31,876 bases of DNA from Promethearchaeota archaeon (GTDB lineage Archaea > Asgardarchaeota > Lokiarchaeia > Sigyniarchaeales > SOKP01), in contig JAUWZT010000004.1 of NCBI GenBank assembly GCA_030615145.1, forward strand, positions 1 through 31,876. Reading direction: 5' to 3'. How positions within the stretch are numbered: the stretch's first letter is position 1; every line of letters begins with the position of its first letter. Below, one piece after another: positions 1 to 8,112 of the stretch. The notes beneath the pieces were generated by a model, which was not told where the DNA came from, ran no database searches, and saw only the letters and a list, made by a program, of their open reading frames with translations. The translations under genes were made by a program, and so were the position numbers.

Positions 1-1
1 A

Positions 2-571
2 AGTGGAGCTGCTGAAAGGAATTCTGATTTTATTTATTGCTGTTACGATAACGAGGCTTACATGAATACAGGAATTCAGAGGTCATCAAGCACGCCTCAT
101 GGAGCTATTACGACGACGACGACGCTTGGGAAAGAAAGGTATAAGAAAAATCTTCCAGCTATAATGGCAGCTCACGAGATCCCATACATTGCCACATGTA
201 GTATTAGTGAGCCGCTTGATCTTTACGACAAGTTTAAGAAAGCTAAATCGATTAAGGGATGTAGATACATTCACATTCTATCACCATGTCCGCCAGGATG
301 GGGGTATCAATCCGAAAGTACAATTGAACTAGCACGCTTAGCCGTTAAAACGGGATTTTGGATATTATATGAAATCGAGAATGGTATTATGAAACTTTCA
401 AAGAAGAGTCAACCATTATTAGACCCTTCTAAGAGGACGCCTTTGATCGAATATCTATCGAAACAAAAAAGATTTTCTAAACTTTCTGAAAAGAATTTAA
501 TTGAGCTACAAGAAGGCTTAGATCGTAATTGGGTTCGAATAACTAATGAATTAAGTTATCAAGAAAATTAA
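2..571 (+). CDS. porB: 2-oxoacid (pyruvate-type):ferredoxin oxidoreductase beta subunit, 3' part
   Basis: This is the C-terminal part of the thiamine-diphosphate-binding beta subunit of pyruvate or a related 2-oxoacid:ferredoxin oxidoreductase, which decarboxylates 2-oxoacids to acyl-CoA and passes electrons to ferredoxin. The frame is open to the left window edge, so the gene is truncated there; the ATG at 62 is internal, because the preceding codons already encode conserved family sequence (YDNEAYMNTGIQRS). Also visible are the Thr run TTTTT, the stretch LPAIMAAHEIPYIATCS and the segment HILSPCPPGWG, all typical of PorB. The alpha and other subunits should lie upstream, outside the window. 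Which 2-oxoacid is used cannot be told from this fragment. Confidence 0.9.
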   Translation, partial: SGAAERNSDFIYCCYDNEAYMNTGIQRSSSTPHGAITTTTTLGKERYKKNLPAIMAAHEIPYIATCSISEPLDLYDKFKKAKSIKGCRYIHILSPCPPGWGYQSESTIELARLAVKTGFWILYEIENGIMKLSKKSQPLLDPSKRTPLIEYLSKQKRFSKLSEKNLIELQEGLDRNWVRITNELSYQEN

Positions 572-640
572 TAAAAATAATCTTAAAATTATTACTATCT
601 TCAGTTTCTATTATTAATTTACATTTTTTAATTGAATATA

Positions 641-1309
641 ATGGGTTTTTTAATTAAATTAACCGAAAAAAAAATAGAAGAAATTGAGTATTTTCTAGAT
701 ATTGTAGTGGACAACATAATAGAAGGAAAAGTTATCGCTTTTCCCACCAACAGTGTCTATGGGCTTGGAGGAGATCCACTAAATCTCGATGTGATAGAAA
801 AAATTTACGAAATAAAATTTCGAGAACGATCTAAAGGATTATTATTGTTAGTAGCTGATTTTGAGGAAGCTTCTAAAATTGCTGAGTTTAACATTTTAGG
901 TAGAAAGCTAGCAGATCATTTTTGGCCTGGTCAACTAACCTTAATTTTAAATAAAAAAGAACCAAATATCATTCCTCCAGAAGTTACTGCTTTTCAGAAT
1001 ACTATTGGTATCCGTGTTCCTGAAAATGAGATCGTTCTAACTATTTTAAAAAAGCTGAAATTAAAAGGGTGCTTTGGCGGGATAATTGGAACTTCAGCAA
1101 ACTATTCTGGAGAGACTGCATCTATTAGTGGAAGTGAAGTTGCGAAAAAATTTTTAACACCTATAGACTTAATAATCGATTGTGGAAAATCACAATCGAA
1201 AGTTCCAACAACAATCGTTGATTGTAGCTCAGAAAAGTTAAAATTATTGCGAATTGGGTTGATAAAAGAAGAAGATATCGAAAGCATTTTAGAAATAAAG
1301 GAAGATTAA
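641..1309 (+). CDS. Threonylcarbamoyl-AMP synthase, TsaC/Sua5/YrdC family
   Basis: A single YrdC domain of about 222 residues. The family makes threonylcarbamoyl-AMP from Thr, bicarbonate and ATP, the first step of t6A37 synthesis on ANN-decoding tRNAs. Recognisable segments are GKVIAFPTNSVYGLGGD (substrate pocket near the N-terminus), KFRERSKGLLLL (the K-x-R...K signature), FWPGQLTLIL and GIIGTSANYSG. The C-terminal Sua5 domain is absent, so it is the short form. The start is taken as ATG at 641; an in-frame TTG at 632 would add three residues. KEOPS subunits of the next steps (Cgi121-like, Pcc1) lie on the opposite strand within 6 kb. Confidence 0.9.
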   Translation: MGFLIKLTEKKIEEIEYFLDIVVDNIIEGKVIAFPTNSVYGLGGDPLNLDVIEKIYEIKFRERSKGLLLLVADFEEASKIAEFNILGRKLADHFWPGQLTLILNKKEPNIIPPEVTAFQNTIGIRVPENEIVLTILKKLKLKGCFGGIIGTSANYSGETASISGSEVAKKFLTPIDLIIDCGKSQSKVPTTIVDCSSEKLKLLRIGLIKEEDIESILEIKED

Positions 1310-1325
1310 ATGTGGGGAGTATAAT

Positions 1326-1856
1326 ATGAACAACTTTAATTTATTAATCTCAACCTCAAGATATAACGAGACAAACGCAAAAGCAGAAACCTGGTTTACT
1401 CTGTTAATGTGTGGAGATAAATACCCCATTATTTCGGGGATAAAATATCCTGGATTGATAACAGCACTAACTAATATTGATAGTAAAGAGGTTATATATA
1501 AAATTAAAAAGATAATAGAAAATGATCCTAATTTTTTTCAGTTCATTTTAAAAATTATCCCAATTGATTATGTTTGTGAAACTAATATAAAAATTATCAA
1601 AGAATTCGTAGATAAATATTATCGGATTTATATTAATGAAGATCAGTCGTATAAGATTGAGTTAATACGTAGGAAAAACGAGTTAGTAGAAAGAGACACT
1701 GTTATTGAATCGATTGCTAAAATTGTTAATAATAAAGTTAATTTGGATAATCCAGACAAAATTATAAGGATAGAAATCCTGGGAAATGATACTGGAATTT
1801 CTTTTTTAAATCCAGACGATTTAATTAGAATTAGGAATAAGTTCAATAGGCTCTAA
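1326..1856 (+). CDS. THUMP-domain protein, Tan1-like
   Basis: A 176-residue protein resembling the archaeal THUMP/Tan1 group, which helps the N4-acetylation of cytidine 12 in tRNA Leu/Ser in eukaryotes. Seen here: the N-terminal LLISTSRYNETNAKAETWF, similar to the start of Tan1 proteins; the central ILKIIPIDYVCETNI, which fits the THUMP core; and the C-terminal VNLDNPDKIIRIEILGNDTG, the classic THUMP strand that precedes a binding loop. A strong ribosome binding site, GGGGAG at 1314-1319, lies six bases before the ATG. It follows the TsaC gene by 16 bases, so a tRNA-modification operon is likely. Its 3' end overlaps that of the convergent Cgi121-like gene by four bases. Confidence 0.8.
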   Translation: MNNFNLLISTSRYNETNAKAETWFTLLMCGDKYPIISGIKYPGLITALTNIDSKEVIYKIKKIIENDPNFFQFILKIIPIDYVCETNIKIIKEFVDKYYRIYINEDQSYKIELIRRKNELVERDTVIESIAKIVNNKVNLDNPDKIIRIEILGNDTGISFLNPDDLIRIRNKFNRL

Positions 1857-2524
1857 TTAGATCTCGTTTTTTCTAAACTTAACAAAGCCATTTCTTCACA
1901 TACTAAATCGTTTAAAGCTCTAAACAGATTAACGATATTTTTCTCGTTCGGTTCTATGTAATTTATTTTAATTCCATATGACTTTAAGACAGTTAAAATT
2001 TGCTTATTAGAAAAGTTAAAATAATTTTTAACGATTTTGTATTTTTCTATAGATGTTTCTTCTAAATTTAAACTCATATCTTTAGAACCTAAATACTTAT
2101 TTACTTCCAAATTAATTTGCTTAATGTTATTTTTCGAGGAGATTATACAAAAACTAATTCTACGATTATTAATATTATAATTATCTATCCCAAAATCTTC
2201 GAGTCCTAACTTAATTTGCCTTTTAGCAGCCAAATATAAAAAAAATTCAATATTTTTTTTATTTGAAATATTAGTTTTATTAAAAAAAGCGTTTTGAACG
2301 AAATAACAAGCGTGAAATATATGTTCTTTATTTAGAACATACTTTTCGTTGAAAAATTGTAATACAGTGTCTTTATGATTTTTTTGTATAACTTCAATTA
2401 ATTTTAATAGCTTTTCTAGAGATAATTCTTCTGGCTCAACCTCAATTTGATTAATTCCTACGTAATACTTCAGATTTTCGGTTAAACCTTTAAAAAAATT
2501 TATGATCATACAGGCAAACTCCAT
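1853..2524 (-). CDS. KEOPS complex subunit Cgi121-like
   Basis: A 223-residue protein. Its middle part resembles Cgi121/TPRKB, the KEOPS subunit that binds the CCA end of tRNA and activates Bud32: the region VLNKEHIFHACYFVQNAF followed by FFLYLAAKRQIKLGLEDFGI matches the family's helix and the 'RQI...FGI' signature, and a strand follows (RRISFCIISS). The protein is longer than usual for Cgi121 (about 150-180), with an extra C-terminal region of roughly 70 residues of unknown role. Its start overlaps the 3' end of the EcfT gene by 19 bases, so it is probably the last gene of the minus-strand train. With Pcc1 at 6475-6744, two of the KEOPS subunits are encoded here. Confidence 0.75.
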   Translation of the reverse strand: MEFACMIINFFKGLTENLKYYVGINQIEVEPEELSLEKLLKLIEVIQKNHKDTVLQFFNEKYVLNKEHIFHACYFVQNAFFNKTNISNKKNIEFFLYLAAKRQIKLGLEDFGIDNYNINNRRISFCIISSKNNIKQINLEVNKYLGSKDMSLNLEETSIEKYKIVKNYFNFSNKQILTVLKSYGIKINYIEPNEKNIVNLFRALNDLVCEEMALLSLEKTRSN

Positions 2525-3282
2525 CTAATCCATAATGGCATTGAAATAAAGTGGATCTTGATGAAAATTAGAGTAATCGACAACAAAATCAAATATATAG
2601 TAAATATCCAATCTTTGGTTGAATATTTAATAGTAAAATAAAAAGTACGCTCCTTTTTAGTTCCAAAACCCCTTGATTCTAGAGCCTCTGCGACATTAAA
2701 CGCTCTTTTTATAGAGCTTATTATTAGAGGGACTAAGAGGGGAAATAGATTTTTAATTTGATTAATAATGCCTTTTTTTTGCATTTCATAACCTCGACTT
2801 TGTTGAGCGTCCATAATATTTTGAGCCTCTATTGCAATCGTTGGCACAAATCTAAAAGCTAATGAAAAGGAAAACGCATATTCATAGGGAATCTTCATAG
2901 CAATCAAAGAAAGAGTCAAATCGTTTGGGTCGACAGTTAAGAAAAACAATGAAAATGCTGAAATCATTATGGAGATTCTTAAAATCATGGTAATTGCATA
3001 TGTTAACCCCCTGTCCTTGATAAATAGGGTGTTCAAAATAATTATAAAAATATAGAGAAAGGACATTCCTTTGATACTGTTTAACCATTGTTTAAATAAG
3101 CGTCCTAAAAGTATTATGGGTAGTAAAGTTATTAAAATTAATATTAAAGGGACAATTTCTTGGAACAACAAGGCGTTAATAGTGTACGTTATCGCTAACA
3201 ATAATTTAGCTCTTGGATCTAGATTATGTAGAAAAGTATCTTTTTTCAAAAATTTGAATGCACTGAGAAATTCTAAAGACAT
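2506..3282 (-). CDS. ecfT: ECF transporter transmembrane T subunit
   Basis: A 258-residue integral membrane protein of the EcfT/CbiQ/BioN family, the scaffold that couples two ATPases to a substrate-binding S subunit in vitamin or metal importers. It begins with the family's soluble entry, TFLHNLDPRAKLLL, has about five hydrophobic segments, and carries the two Ala-Arg-Gly-like coupling motifs in the cytosolic loop, QSRGYE and ESRGFG. The ATG directly follows the stop of the upstream ATPase gene without any gap, which implies tight co-expression. No S subunit gene is visible nearby, so the substrate is unknown. Confidence 0.92.
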   Translation of the reverse strand: MSLEFLSAFKFLKKDTFLHNLDPRAKLLLAITYTINALLFQEIVPLILILITLLPIILLGRLFKQWLNSIKGMSFLYIFIIILNTLFIKDRGLTYAITMILRISIMISAFSLFFLTVDPNDLTLSLIAMKIPYEYAFSFSLAFRFVPTIAIEAQNIMDAQQSRGYEMQKKGIINQIKNLFPLLVPLIISSIKRAFNVAEALESRGFGTKKERTFYFTIKYSTKDWIFTIYLILLSITLIFIKIHFISMPLWIRWSLPV

Positions 3283-4158
3283 TTATAGACGACCCTCGGG
3301 TAAAGTTGTTGCTTTATTTTCCAAATAATTGTTAAGAAAATTTATCATTTCTTGCTCCTTTACAACTTCTTTAGGGACGTCAATTCCAATATTTTGAAGT
3401 TCCATTCTAAGTTGATAAATTTGTGGCATAATCAGCGATGAGTTTTCTACTAAAAATTCATTAGTAAGAATATTTTTTGTTGGGCCATCAGCAATAATTC
3501 TTCCTCCGCTCATTAAAACAGTCCTTTGGGAGTGCTCTATAGTAAATTCTACACTATGAGTTACTATAATTATTGTTTTCCCCTTTTTCAATTCATTATG
3601 TATTAATTTAACAAAAAATCTAATTTCTTTTGCATCCTGACCCAATGTTGGCTCGTCAAAAACTAAAATTTCGGGGTCGCGGCATATAATTGAAGCAATA
3701 GCTATTTTTTTTGATTCTCCACCAGATAGGTTTAATGGCGACCGCTTTCGATACTTTTCTAAATTAAATTCTTTTAATACTTTATCAACTTTTATTTGAA
3801 TTTCTTCTTTGTCCAAATTAAGATTTTTCAACGAAAATTTAATTTCATCCTCAACTGTATTAGAAAATAGTTGATGTGAAGGATTTTGAAAAATAATTCC
3901 TACTTTTTTAGATAAAGTAGCAATAGTTTTAGAGTCGATATTTTCGCCCTCTAAAAAAATTTCTCCCTTAGTAGGGCGAATTAATCCGTTAATAGTTCGA
4001 ATTAATGTTGTTTTTCCCGCTCCGTTTTGCCCCATTATTGCTACAAACTCGCCTTTATTGATATTGAGAGAGACTTTTTTTAATGCTACCGTCCCATTTG
4101 AATAAACATATTCAACATCATGCATCATTATTAAAGGTAACGAGTTATTTTCCTTCAT
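3283..4158 (-). CDS. ECF transporter ATPase subunit (A/A')
   Basis: A 291-residue ABC ATPase. Walker A is GQNGAGKTT, the Q-loop region is IIFQNPSHQLFS, the ABC signature is LSGGESKK, Walker B is ILVFDEPTLGQD and the switch His lies in IIVTHS. The NPSHQLF Q-loop is characteristic of energy-coupling-factor ATPases. It would pair with the second ATPase gene just upstream and with EcfT just downstream. A C-terminal extension of about 50 residues follows the nucleotide-binding domain, as is common for these subunits. Confidence 0.92.
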   Translation of the reverse strand: MKENNSLPLIMMHDVEYVYSNGTVALKKVSLNINKGEFVAIMGQNGAGKTTLIRTINGLIRPTKGEIFLEGENIDSKTIATLSKKVGIIFQNPSHQLFSNTVEDEIKFSLKNLNLDKEEIQIKVDKVLKEFNLEKYRKRSPLNLSGGESKKIAIASIICRDPEILVFDEPTLGQDAKEIRFFVKLIHNELKKGKTIIIVTHSVEFTIEHSQRTVLMSGGRIIADGPTKNILTNEFLVENSSLIMPQIYQLRMELQNIGIDVPKEVVKEQEMINFLNNYLENKATTLPEGRL

Positions 4159-4170
4159 AGCCTTTCTAAT

Positions 4171-5010
4171 TTAATTGATAGTTTTTAATAAATTAATAGC
4201 ATCTTGAATCGATATTGGAATATTTTGTCTAAATAAATTTCTTTTTTTCAATTTATTAAAAATTGAATATATTTTTGGTTTATTGATATTTAAATTCTCA
4301 AAAATGTCATCACTAATTATCTTAGCTTTATCGTCGTAAGCAATAACCTCGCCCTCTTTCATCAAGATTATATCATCCACAATTGGGACAAGTAAGTCCA
4401 TTCGATGTTCGCTAATTATAACGGTAATTTTCTTTTCAATTTGGATTTTTTTCAATAAAGTAATTATTTTTTGAGCAAAAAAAGGGTCTAAATTTGCGGT
4501 AGGCTCGTCTAGAACGATAATTTTGGGCTCTAATACTAAAATTGAAGCAATTGCAACTCGTTGTTGCTCACCGCCACTGATCTCAAAAGGTGCTTTATCC
4601 ATTATATTTTCAATTTCAGTTATTTCTACAACTTCTTCAATTCTATCTTTAATAACATCCCTCGAAATTCCAAGGTTTTCCAAACCAAAAGCAATTTCAT
4701 GTTCTACATTCATTGCAATTAATTGGTTTTCGGGATTTTGAAATACAATTCCAATATCTTTAGATAAACTTGATATAGGTGTTTCAGTAGTATTTTTTCC
4801 AGAGATTTCCACAGATCCCTTATAATAACCCGCATAAAATTGGGGGATTAACCCATTCATGCATCTAATTAACGAAGTTTTTCCAGATCCAGTCTCTCCG
4901 GCTAACAAAATAAATTTATTAGATTCAATTTTTAAATTAATATTATTTAAAGCATATTCTTCGTTTCCTTTGTATCGAAAATGAAAATTGCTAAATTTAA
5001 TTAGGCTCAT
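4171..5010 (-). CDS. ECF transporter ATPase subunit (second)
   Basis: A 279-residue ABC ATPase, the second of the pair. Walker A is GETGSGKTS, the Q-loop is VFQNPENQLIA (typical for ECF ATPases), the signature is ISGGEQQR, Walker B is IIVLDEPTANLD and the switch His sits in VIISEHR. Twelve bases separate it from the next ATPase gene. The two proteins differ clearly in sequence, consistent with an EcfA-EcfA' heterodimer. Together with EcfT they make a complete energising module that lacks only the substrate-specific S subunit. Confidence 0.92.
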   Translation of the reverse strand: MSLIKFSNFHFRYKGNEEYALNNINLKIESNKFILLAGETGSGKTSLIRCMNGLIPQFYAGYYKGSVEISGKNTTETPISSLSKDIGIVFQNPENQLIAMNVEHEIAFGLENLGISRDVIKDRIEEVVEITEIENIMDKAPFEISGGEQQRVAIASILVLEPKIIVLDEPTANLDPFFAQKIITLLKKIQIEKKITVIISEHRMDLLVPIVDDIILMKEGEVIAYDDKAKIISDDIFENLNINKPKIYSIFNKLKKRNLFRQNIPISIQDAINLLKTIN

Positions 5011-5040
5011 TATGTAAGGATATCTACATATATTTTTGCT

Positions 5041-6048
5041 TTATAACGGTTGATAATTAATTAAAGTTCGCTTTATATTATCTATTATTTCGTTAAGATT
5101 ACGCTCTAAATCATTCTCGCCGTTTAAAGTCGCAGCGCCATCATGTCCGCCACCATCTACATTACTTATTCTATTTAAAATTTTCCCAAGATGCAACCCA
5201 GTTTTTAAACATACATTTTTTTTTGCTCGAGCGCTGATTCTATACTTAGATTTTTCTTTTGTATAAACAATTCCAACATCAAATCCAACTTTTATTAAAG
5301 TTGAAGCAACGGAAGCGCTAAAGCTACTAACATGTGAAATACCAATTAACCAACTGTCAACTCGAATTAATTTAGCTCTTTGCAACCCTTTAATGCTTGC
5401 AATTTTTTTAGAGACATCAGTCTCTTTCTCTAATAAAAGTAGAACATCTTGAAATTCTATTTCATCTTTCAAAATATTTAATAAATGCTTGATAGTCGCG
5501 GTATTTCCATATTTAAGAAACCCTGAATCGGTTAATATTGCCGATATTAAAAGATATTTGTATGGGATTGGAATATCGAAGTCGTAATTATTAATTAACT
5601 CTAATATTATCTCTGCTGTCGAAGAATAATTTTCAAATATTAAATTTAATGATGCTATATTTCCTCCATAATTCTTTTTTAAATCTAAATGATGATCTAC
5701 AAAAATAAAGGGGACATCCAAATTTAACATGTTTGACAATTTTATTTGTTCTAAATTATTTGAGTCGACTATTACTATCACATCAATATTTGAGAAGTTT
5801 TCGTCATTTTTAGAAGGGAAATTAAAATCAGGAAATTTTTGGAGAAATTTTACCACGAAATTTTTAGTATATTTAGATAATTTTGAGAACGTTAAAAATA
5901 TATTTTGATTTGTAAAAAAATTCTCAAAAAAGAATTTTAAAGCTAAAGCAGACACAAAACCGTCAAGATCAGCCGAATCATGGGTGGCAATTAAGAGATT
6001 TTTTCCCTTTAAATAATTTAAAAAATCTTCTTTTTTAGAATTAAGCAT
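5041..6048 (-). CDS. DHH-family phosphoesterase (RecJ/nanoRNase-like)
   Basis: A 335-residue two-domain DHH phosphoesterase. The motifs appear in order: an N-terminal THDSADLDGFVSA (metal site), IVIVDSNN, FVDHHLD (the family's name-giving motif), LTDSGFLKYGNT, and a C-terminal DHHA1 motif DGGGHDGAA that contacts the nucleic acid or phosphate. Such enzymes cleave nanoRNAs, cyclic dinucleotides or single-stranded DNA; the exact substrate here is unknown. The frame is open to 6144, but that start would overlap prefoldin beta by 80 bases, so the ATG at 6048, 16 bases after the prefoldin stop, is preferred. A DHH protein beside prefoldin and Pcc1 is a known neighbour of the archaeal exosome cluster. 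Confidence 0.85.
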   Translation of the reverse strand: MLNSKKEDFLNYLKGKNLLIATHDSADLDGFVSALALKFFFENFFTNQNIFLTFSKLSKYTKNFVVKFLQKFPDFNFPSKNDENFSNIDVIVIVDSNNLEQIKLSNMLNLDVPFIFVDHHLDLKKNYGGNIASLNLIFENYSSTAEIILELINNYDFDIPIPYKYLLISAILTDSGFLKYGNTATIKHLLNILKDEIEFQDVLLLLEKETDVSKKIASIKGLQRAKLIRVDSWLIGISHVSSFSASVASTLIKVGFDVGIVYTKEKSKYRISARAKKNVCLKTGLHLGKILNRISNVDGGGHDGAATLNGENDLERNLNEIIDNIKRTLINYQPL

Positions 6049-6064
6049 AAAAATATTGATTATA

Positions 6065-6421
6065 TTACTGATTTTGTAAATCTTCTTGAAGAGATCTCTG
6101 CATGTTCTCAAATGTGCTTTTGGTTCTTTCAATTTTTTGAGCAAGCGTTTTAGATTGCATGGTTAGAGTTTCTTTATTAGATTCTTTCTCGTTAAGTAGT
6201 TTGTCTCGAGTGCTTTTTACCATCACGCCACCAATACTCTTGTAAACAGGTGTATCTGGAGTAGCTTCAGTTAGACTTTCTATCGCTAGTTCTGTTTCTC
6301 TAATATTACTATCAATTTGTAATTTCTGTTGTGTAAGGATCTCTAAGGTTTGACCAAATTGAGTTAGAGTTTGAAATTTCTTCTTTGTTTCTTCATTTAA
6401 TTGGTCGAAATTAATTGTCAA
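6065..6421 (-). CDS. pfdB: Prefoldin beta subunit
   Basis: A 118-residue, mostly helical protein with two coiled-coil arms joined by a short beta segment, the form of prefoldin beta. The jellyfish-shaped alpha2-beta4 complex holds unfolded proteins for the thermosome. The central part TPVYKSIGGVMVKST is the strongly conserved beta-hairpin region of the subunit (compare 'VYK.VG..LV'). Gln/Lys/Glu-rich heptads lie on each side. It sits between Pcc1 and the DHH gene, as in other archaeal exosome-linked clusters. Confidence 0.92.
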   Translation of the reverse strand: MTINFDQLNEETKKKFQTLTQFGQTLEILTQQKLQIDSNIRETELAIESLTEATPDTPVYKSIGGVMVKSTRDKLLNEKESNKETLTMQSKTLAQKIERTKSTFENMQRSLQEDLQNQ

Positions 6422-6474
6422 TGATAATCACATAATATTTTTTGTATTAGTAAATGAAATTTCTAATATGAAAT

Positions 6475-6744
6475 TTACGAATTTTCAACAATTTTTAGCG
6501 TATTATCAATAACCTTTCCGAAACTGATTATCTCATTAATACTTGCCCTGAAAGCAGTGATATCGTTGCTATCGATTTGAAATATTAACGAATATTCCTC
6601 TTTTTTCATCGATATTGTAGATCTTTTCGATTTTACTATATTAAATTCTGGCAAAAATGAGTTATATGAAATATCGCACAGTTTAGAAGTTTTAAATTTA
6701 AGCTCTAAAGTAGATTTTATTGTATAAAAATTATTTTTATTCAT
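6475..6744 (-). CDS. pcc1: KEOPS complex subunit Pcc1
   Basis: An 89-residue protein of the Pcc1/CTAG family, the dimerisation subunit of the KEOPS complex, which transfers threonylcarbamoyl to tRNA A37. Visible family traits are the short size, alternating strands, the basic-hydrophobic stretch KSKRSTISMK, and the C-terminal helix ITAFRASINEIISFGKVI, which matches the conserved 'D..alRAs.Ns.lr....' helix. Its ATG overlaps the TAA of the eL43 gene by one base, showing translational coupling. Placement after L37Ae is typical for archaea. Confidence 0.88.
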   Translation of the reverse strand: MNKNNFYTIKSTLELKFKTSKLCDISYNSFLPEFNIVKSKRSTISMKKEEYSLIFQIDSNDITAFRASINEIISFGKVIDNTLKIVENS

Positions 6745-7034
6745 TATTCTTCGATTACTTCTAATTCTCTTTGTTTTCGCTTCGCTATTCTAAAGGACTC
6801 TGCGCCTCGAGGAGTTTGTGTGTTATATGCCCCTCCTGTAAATTTAGCATTACATTTTTTACAATGCCATATACCAGTCGAAATTCTATTTATCGATCCT
6901 CTTGTTTCGCATCGAGGGCATTTTAAATTTCCACCCTTTTGTTTTTCCATGATTAGTCTCCATTTCTTACGAACGTTAGAGCCATAACGAGCTCCAAAAG
7001 TGGCAGAAAGACCGGTTTTTTTCGTTTTACCCAT
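6744..7034 (-). CDS. rpl37ae: Ribosomal protein eL43 (L37Ae)
   Basis: A zinc-ribbon protein of the large ribosomal subunit, 96 residues from the ATG at 7034. The start MGKTKKTGLSATFGARYGS is highly conserved, as are the two CxxC pairs CPRC and CKKC about 14 residues apart and the segment FTGGAYNTQTP. An upstream GTG at 7043 would add three residues; the ATG is preferred because an AGTGAT-like ribosome binding site precedes it. About 250 bases of AT-rich DNA separate it from rrp42. The RpoP gene that often follows eL43 in archaea is absent; Pcc1 comes directly next. Confidence 0.96.
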   Translation of the reverse strand: MGKTKKTGLSATFGARYGSNVRKKWRLIMEKQKGGNLKCPRCETRGSINRISTGIWHCKKCNAKFTGGAYNTQTPRGAESFRIAKRKQRELEVIEE

Positions 7035-7287
7035 TAATATCACTAGTTTCTTTTATTATATTGTGTTTAAATAAAAACTACTATAAACTTTAAATTTTTC
7101 CAATTAAAAAAAATCAATTTCCCTTTAATTCGTTAATTTCTAGTTTAAGTTAAATTAACTTTTATAAACAATTGAAACTCTAAGAAAAGTTAGAAAACAA
7201 TAATTTTAATTTATTGAATAATCTTAAAAAAAATGTTTAAAACAAATAAAAAATAAAATTTTAAAAAAATACAATTAAATAAAAGTT

Positions 7288-8112
7288 TTAAATTTTAACT
7301 TTATATTGCCAAAGATTTAATTCCTTCCTAAGCTTTTTACCCATCTCCATAGATTTCTTGCTCAACATATCTATTTCTTCTATAGAAAATGTAGCAAGAC
7401 CACTTTTTTGAATAGATACTATTTTATCTTCTGTAACAGAAATGGAGATTTTTCCATCACTCACTAGTTCTTCTGGTAAAGTAGGGTCCAAAAAGATGAT
7501 ATCGCCGATCTTTCCATACGTTGTAACAATTGGTAGTTCATTTACAATAGTTTCTCCGGTTAAATATTTACCCGTCCATTCAATTTGATCGTCCACCCAT
7601 TTTCCTTCGGGAATGTGACTTGAGATTAATGTAGTTAACGAACTTATACCACCTACATCAATTAAATTTCCCGAATAATTAATAACATATAGATCTACAA
7701 ATAAAATATACACAGCTTTATTTGCTTTTATACATAATTTTTTTGTTTGGACGCAGTCTGCATGTCGAATCCCTCTATCAACAACACGTGCAAGCTCAAT
7801 TGATTGCTCGCTTGGAGGGCCTCTTTCAAATATAGGAGATGCTAAAGGTAGCAGTTCCGCCATAAAAGTACAAACGCCTTCTTCAGGAAGGTCTGGAAAG
7901 GGCGTTCCTACATCGTATTTTAACCCCGTAATTATTCTTGTATCTCCTAATGTTACATCAGCAGATCCTTCTGCTGAAGAGATAACATCTGGTTTTATAG
8001 TCCAATCTCGATATTCCCAAAGTCCTCTACCGTCAATTCTTTCTTCTTTCCTCAAATTATTGAGAATGTAATTTTTTTCTATTGTCGAGATTACGCGTTT
8101 TGTATTCATCAT
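7288..8112 (-). CDS. rrp42: Exosome subunit Rrp42 (RNase PH-like, non-catalytic)
   Basis: A 274-residue RNase PH-fold protein that forms the hexameric ring of the archaeal exosome with Rrp41. Recognised by the N-terminal RIDGRGLWEYR, the strand SADVTLGDTRIITGLK, the long acidic-proline stretch including GTPFPDLPEEG, and the segment VVDRGIRHADC near residue 110. The C-terminal half contains TYGKIGDIIFLDPT. Rrp42 lacks the phosphorolytic residues but shapes the active site and RNA path. The ATG overlaps the end of rrp41 by four bases, so the two subunits are translationally coupled. Confidence 0.96.
   Translation of the reverse strand: MMNTKRVISTIEKNYILNNLRKEERIDGRGLWEYRDWTIKPDVISSAEGSADVTLGDTRIITGLKYDVGTPFPDLPEEGVCTFMAELLPLASPIFERGPPSEQSIELARVVDRGIRHADCVQTKKLCIKANKAVYILFVDLYVINYSGNLIDVGGISSLTTLISSHIPEGKWVDDQIEWTGKYLTGETIVNELPIVTTYGKIGDIIFLDPTLPEELVSDGKISISVTEDKIVSIQKSGLATFSIEEIDMLSKKSMEMGKKLRKELNLWQYKVKI

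Noticed and set aside
107..124. ACG triplet repeat in the first gene
   Set aside because: It encodes the Thr run that is conserved in PorB proteins, so it is coding constraint rather than a microsatellite of interest.
5041..6144. Longer DHH protein starting at 6144
   Set aside because: It would overlap prefoldin beta by 80 bases and the extra N-terminus has no family similarity; ATG 6048 fits the gene spacing.
7035..7287. Possible RpoP gene between rrp42 and eL43
   Set aside because: The region is nearly pure A/T with no CxxC-coding triplets in any frame on the minus strand.
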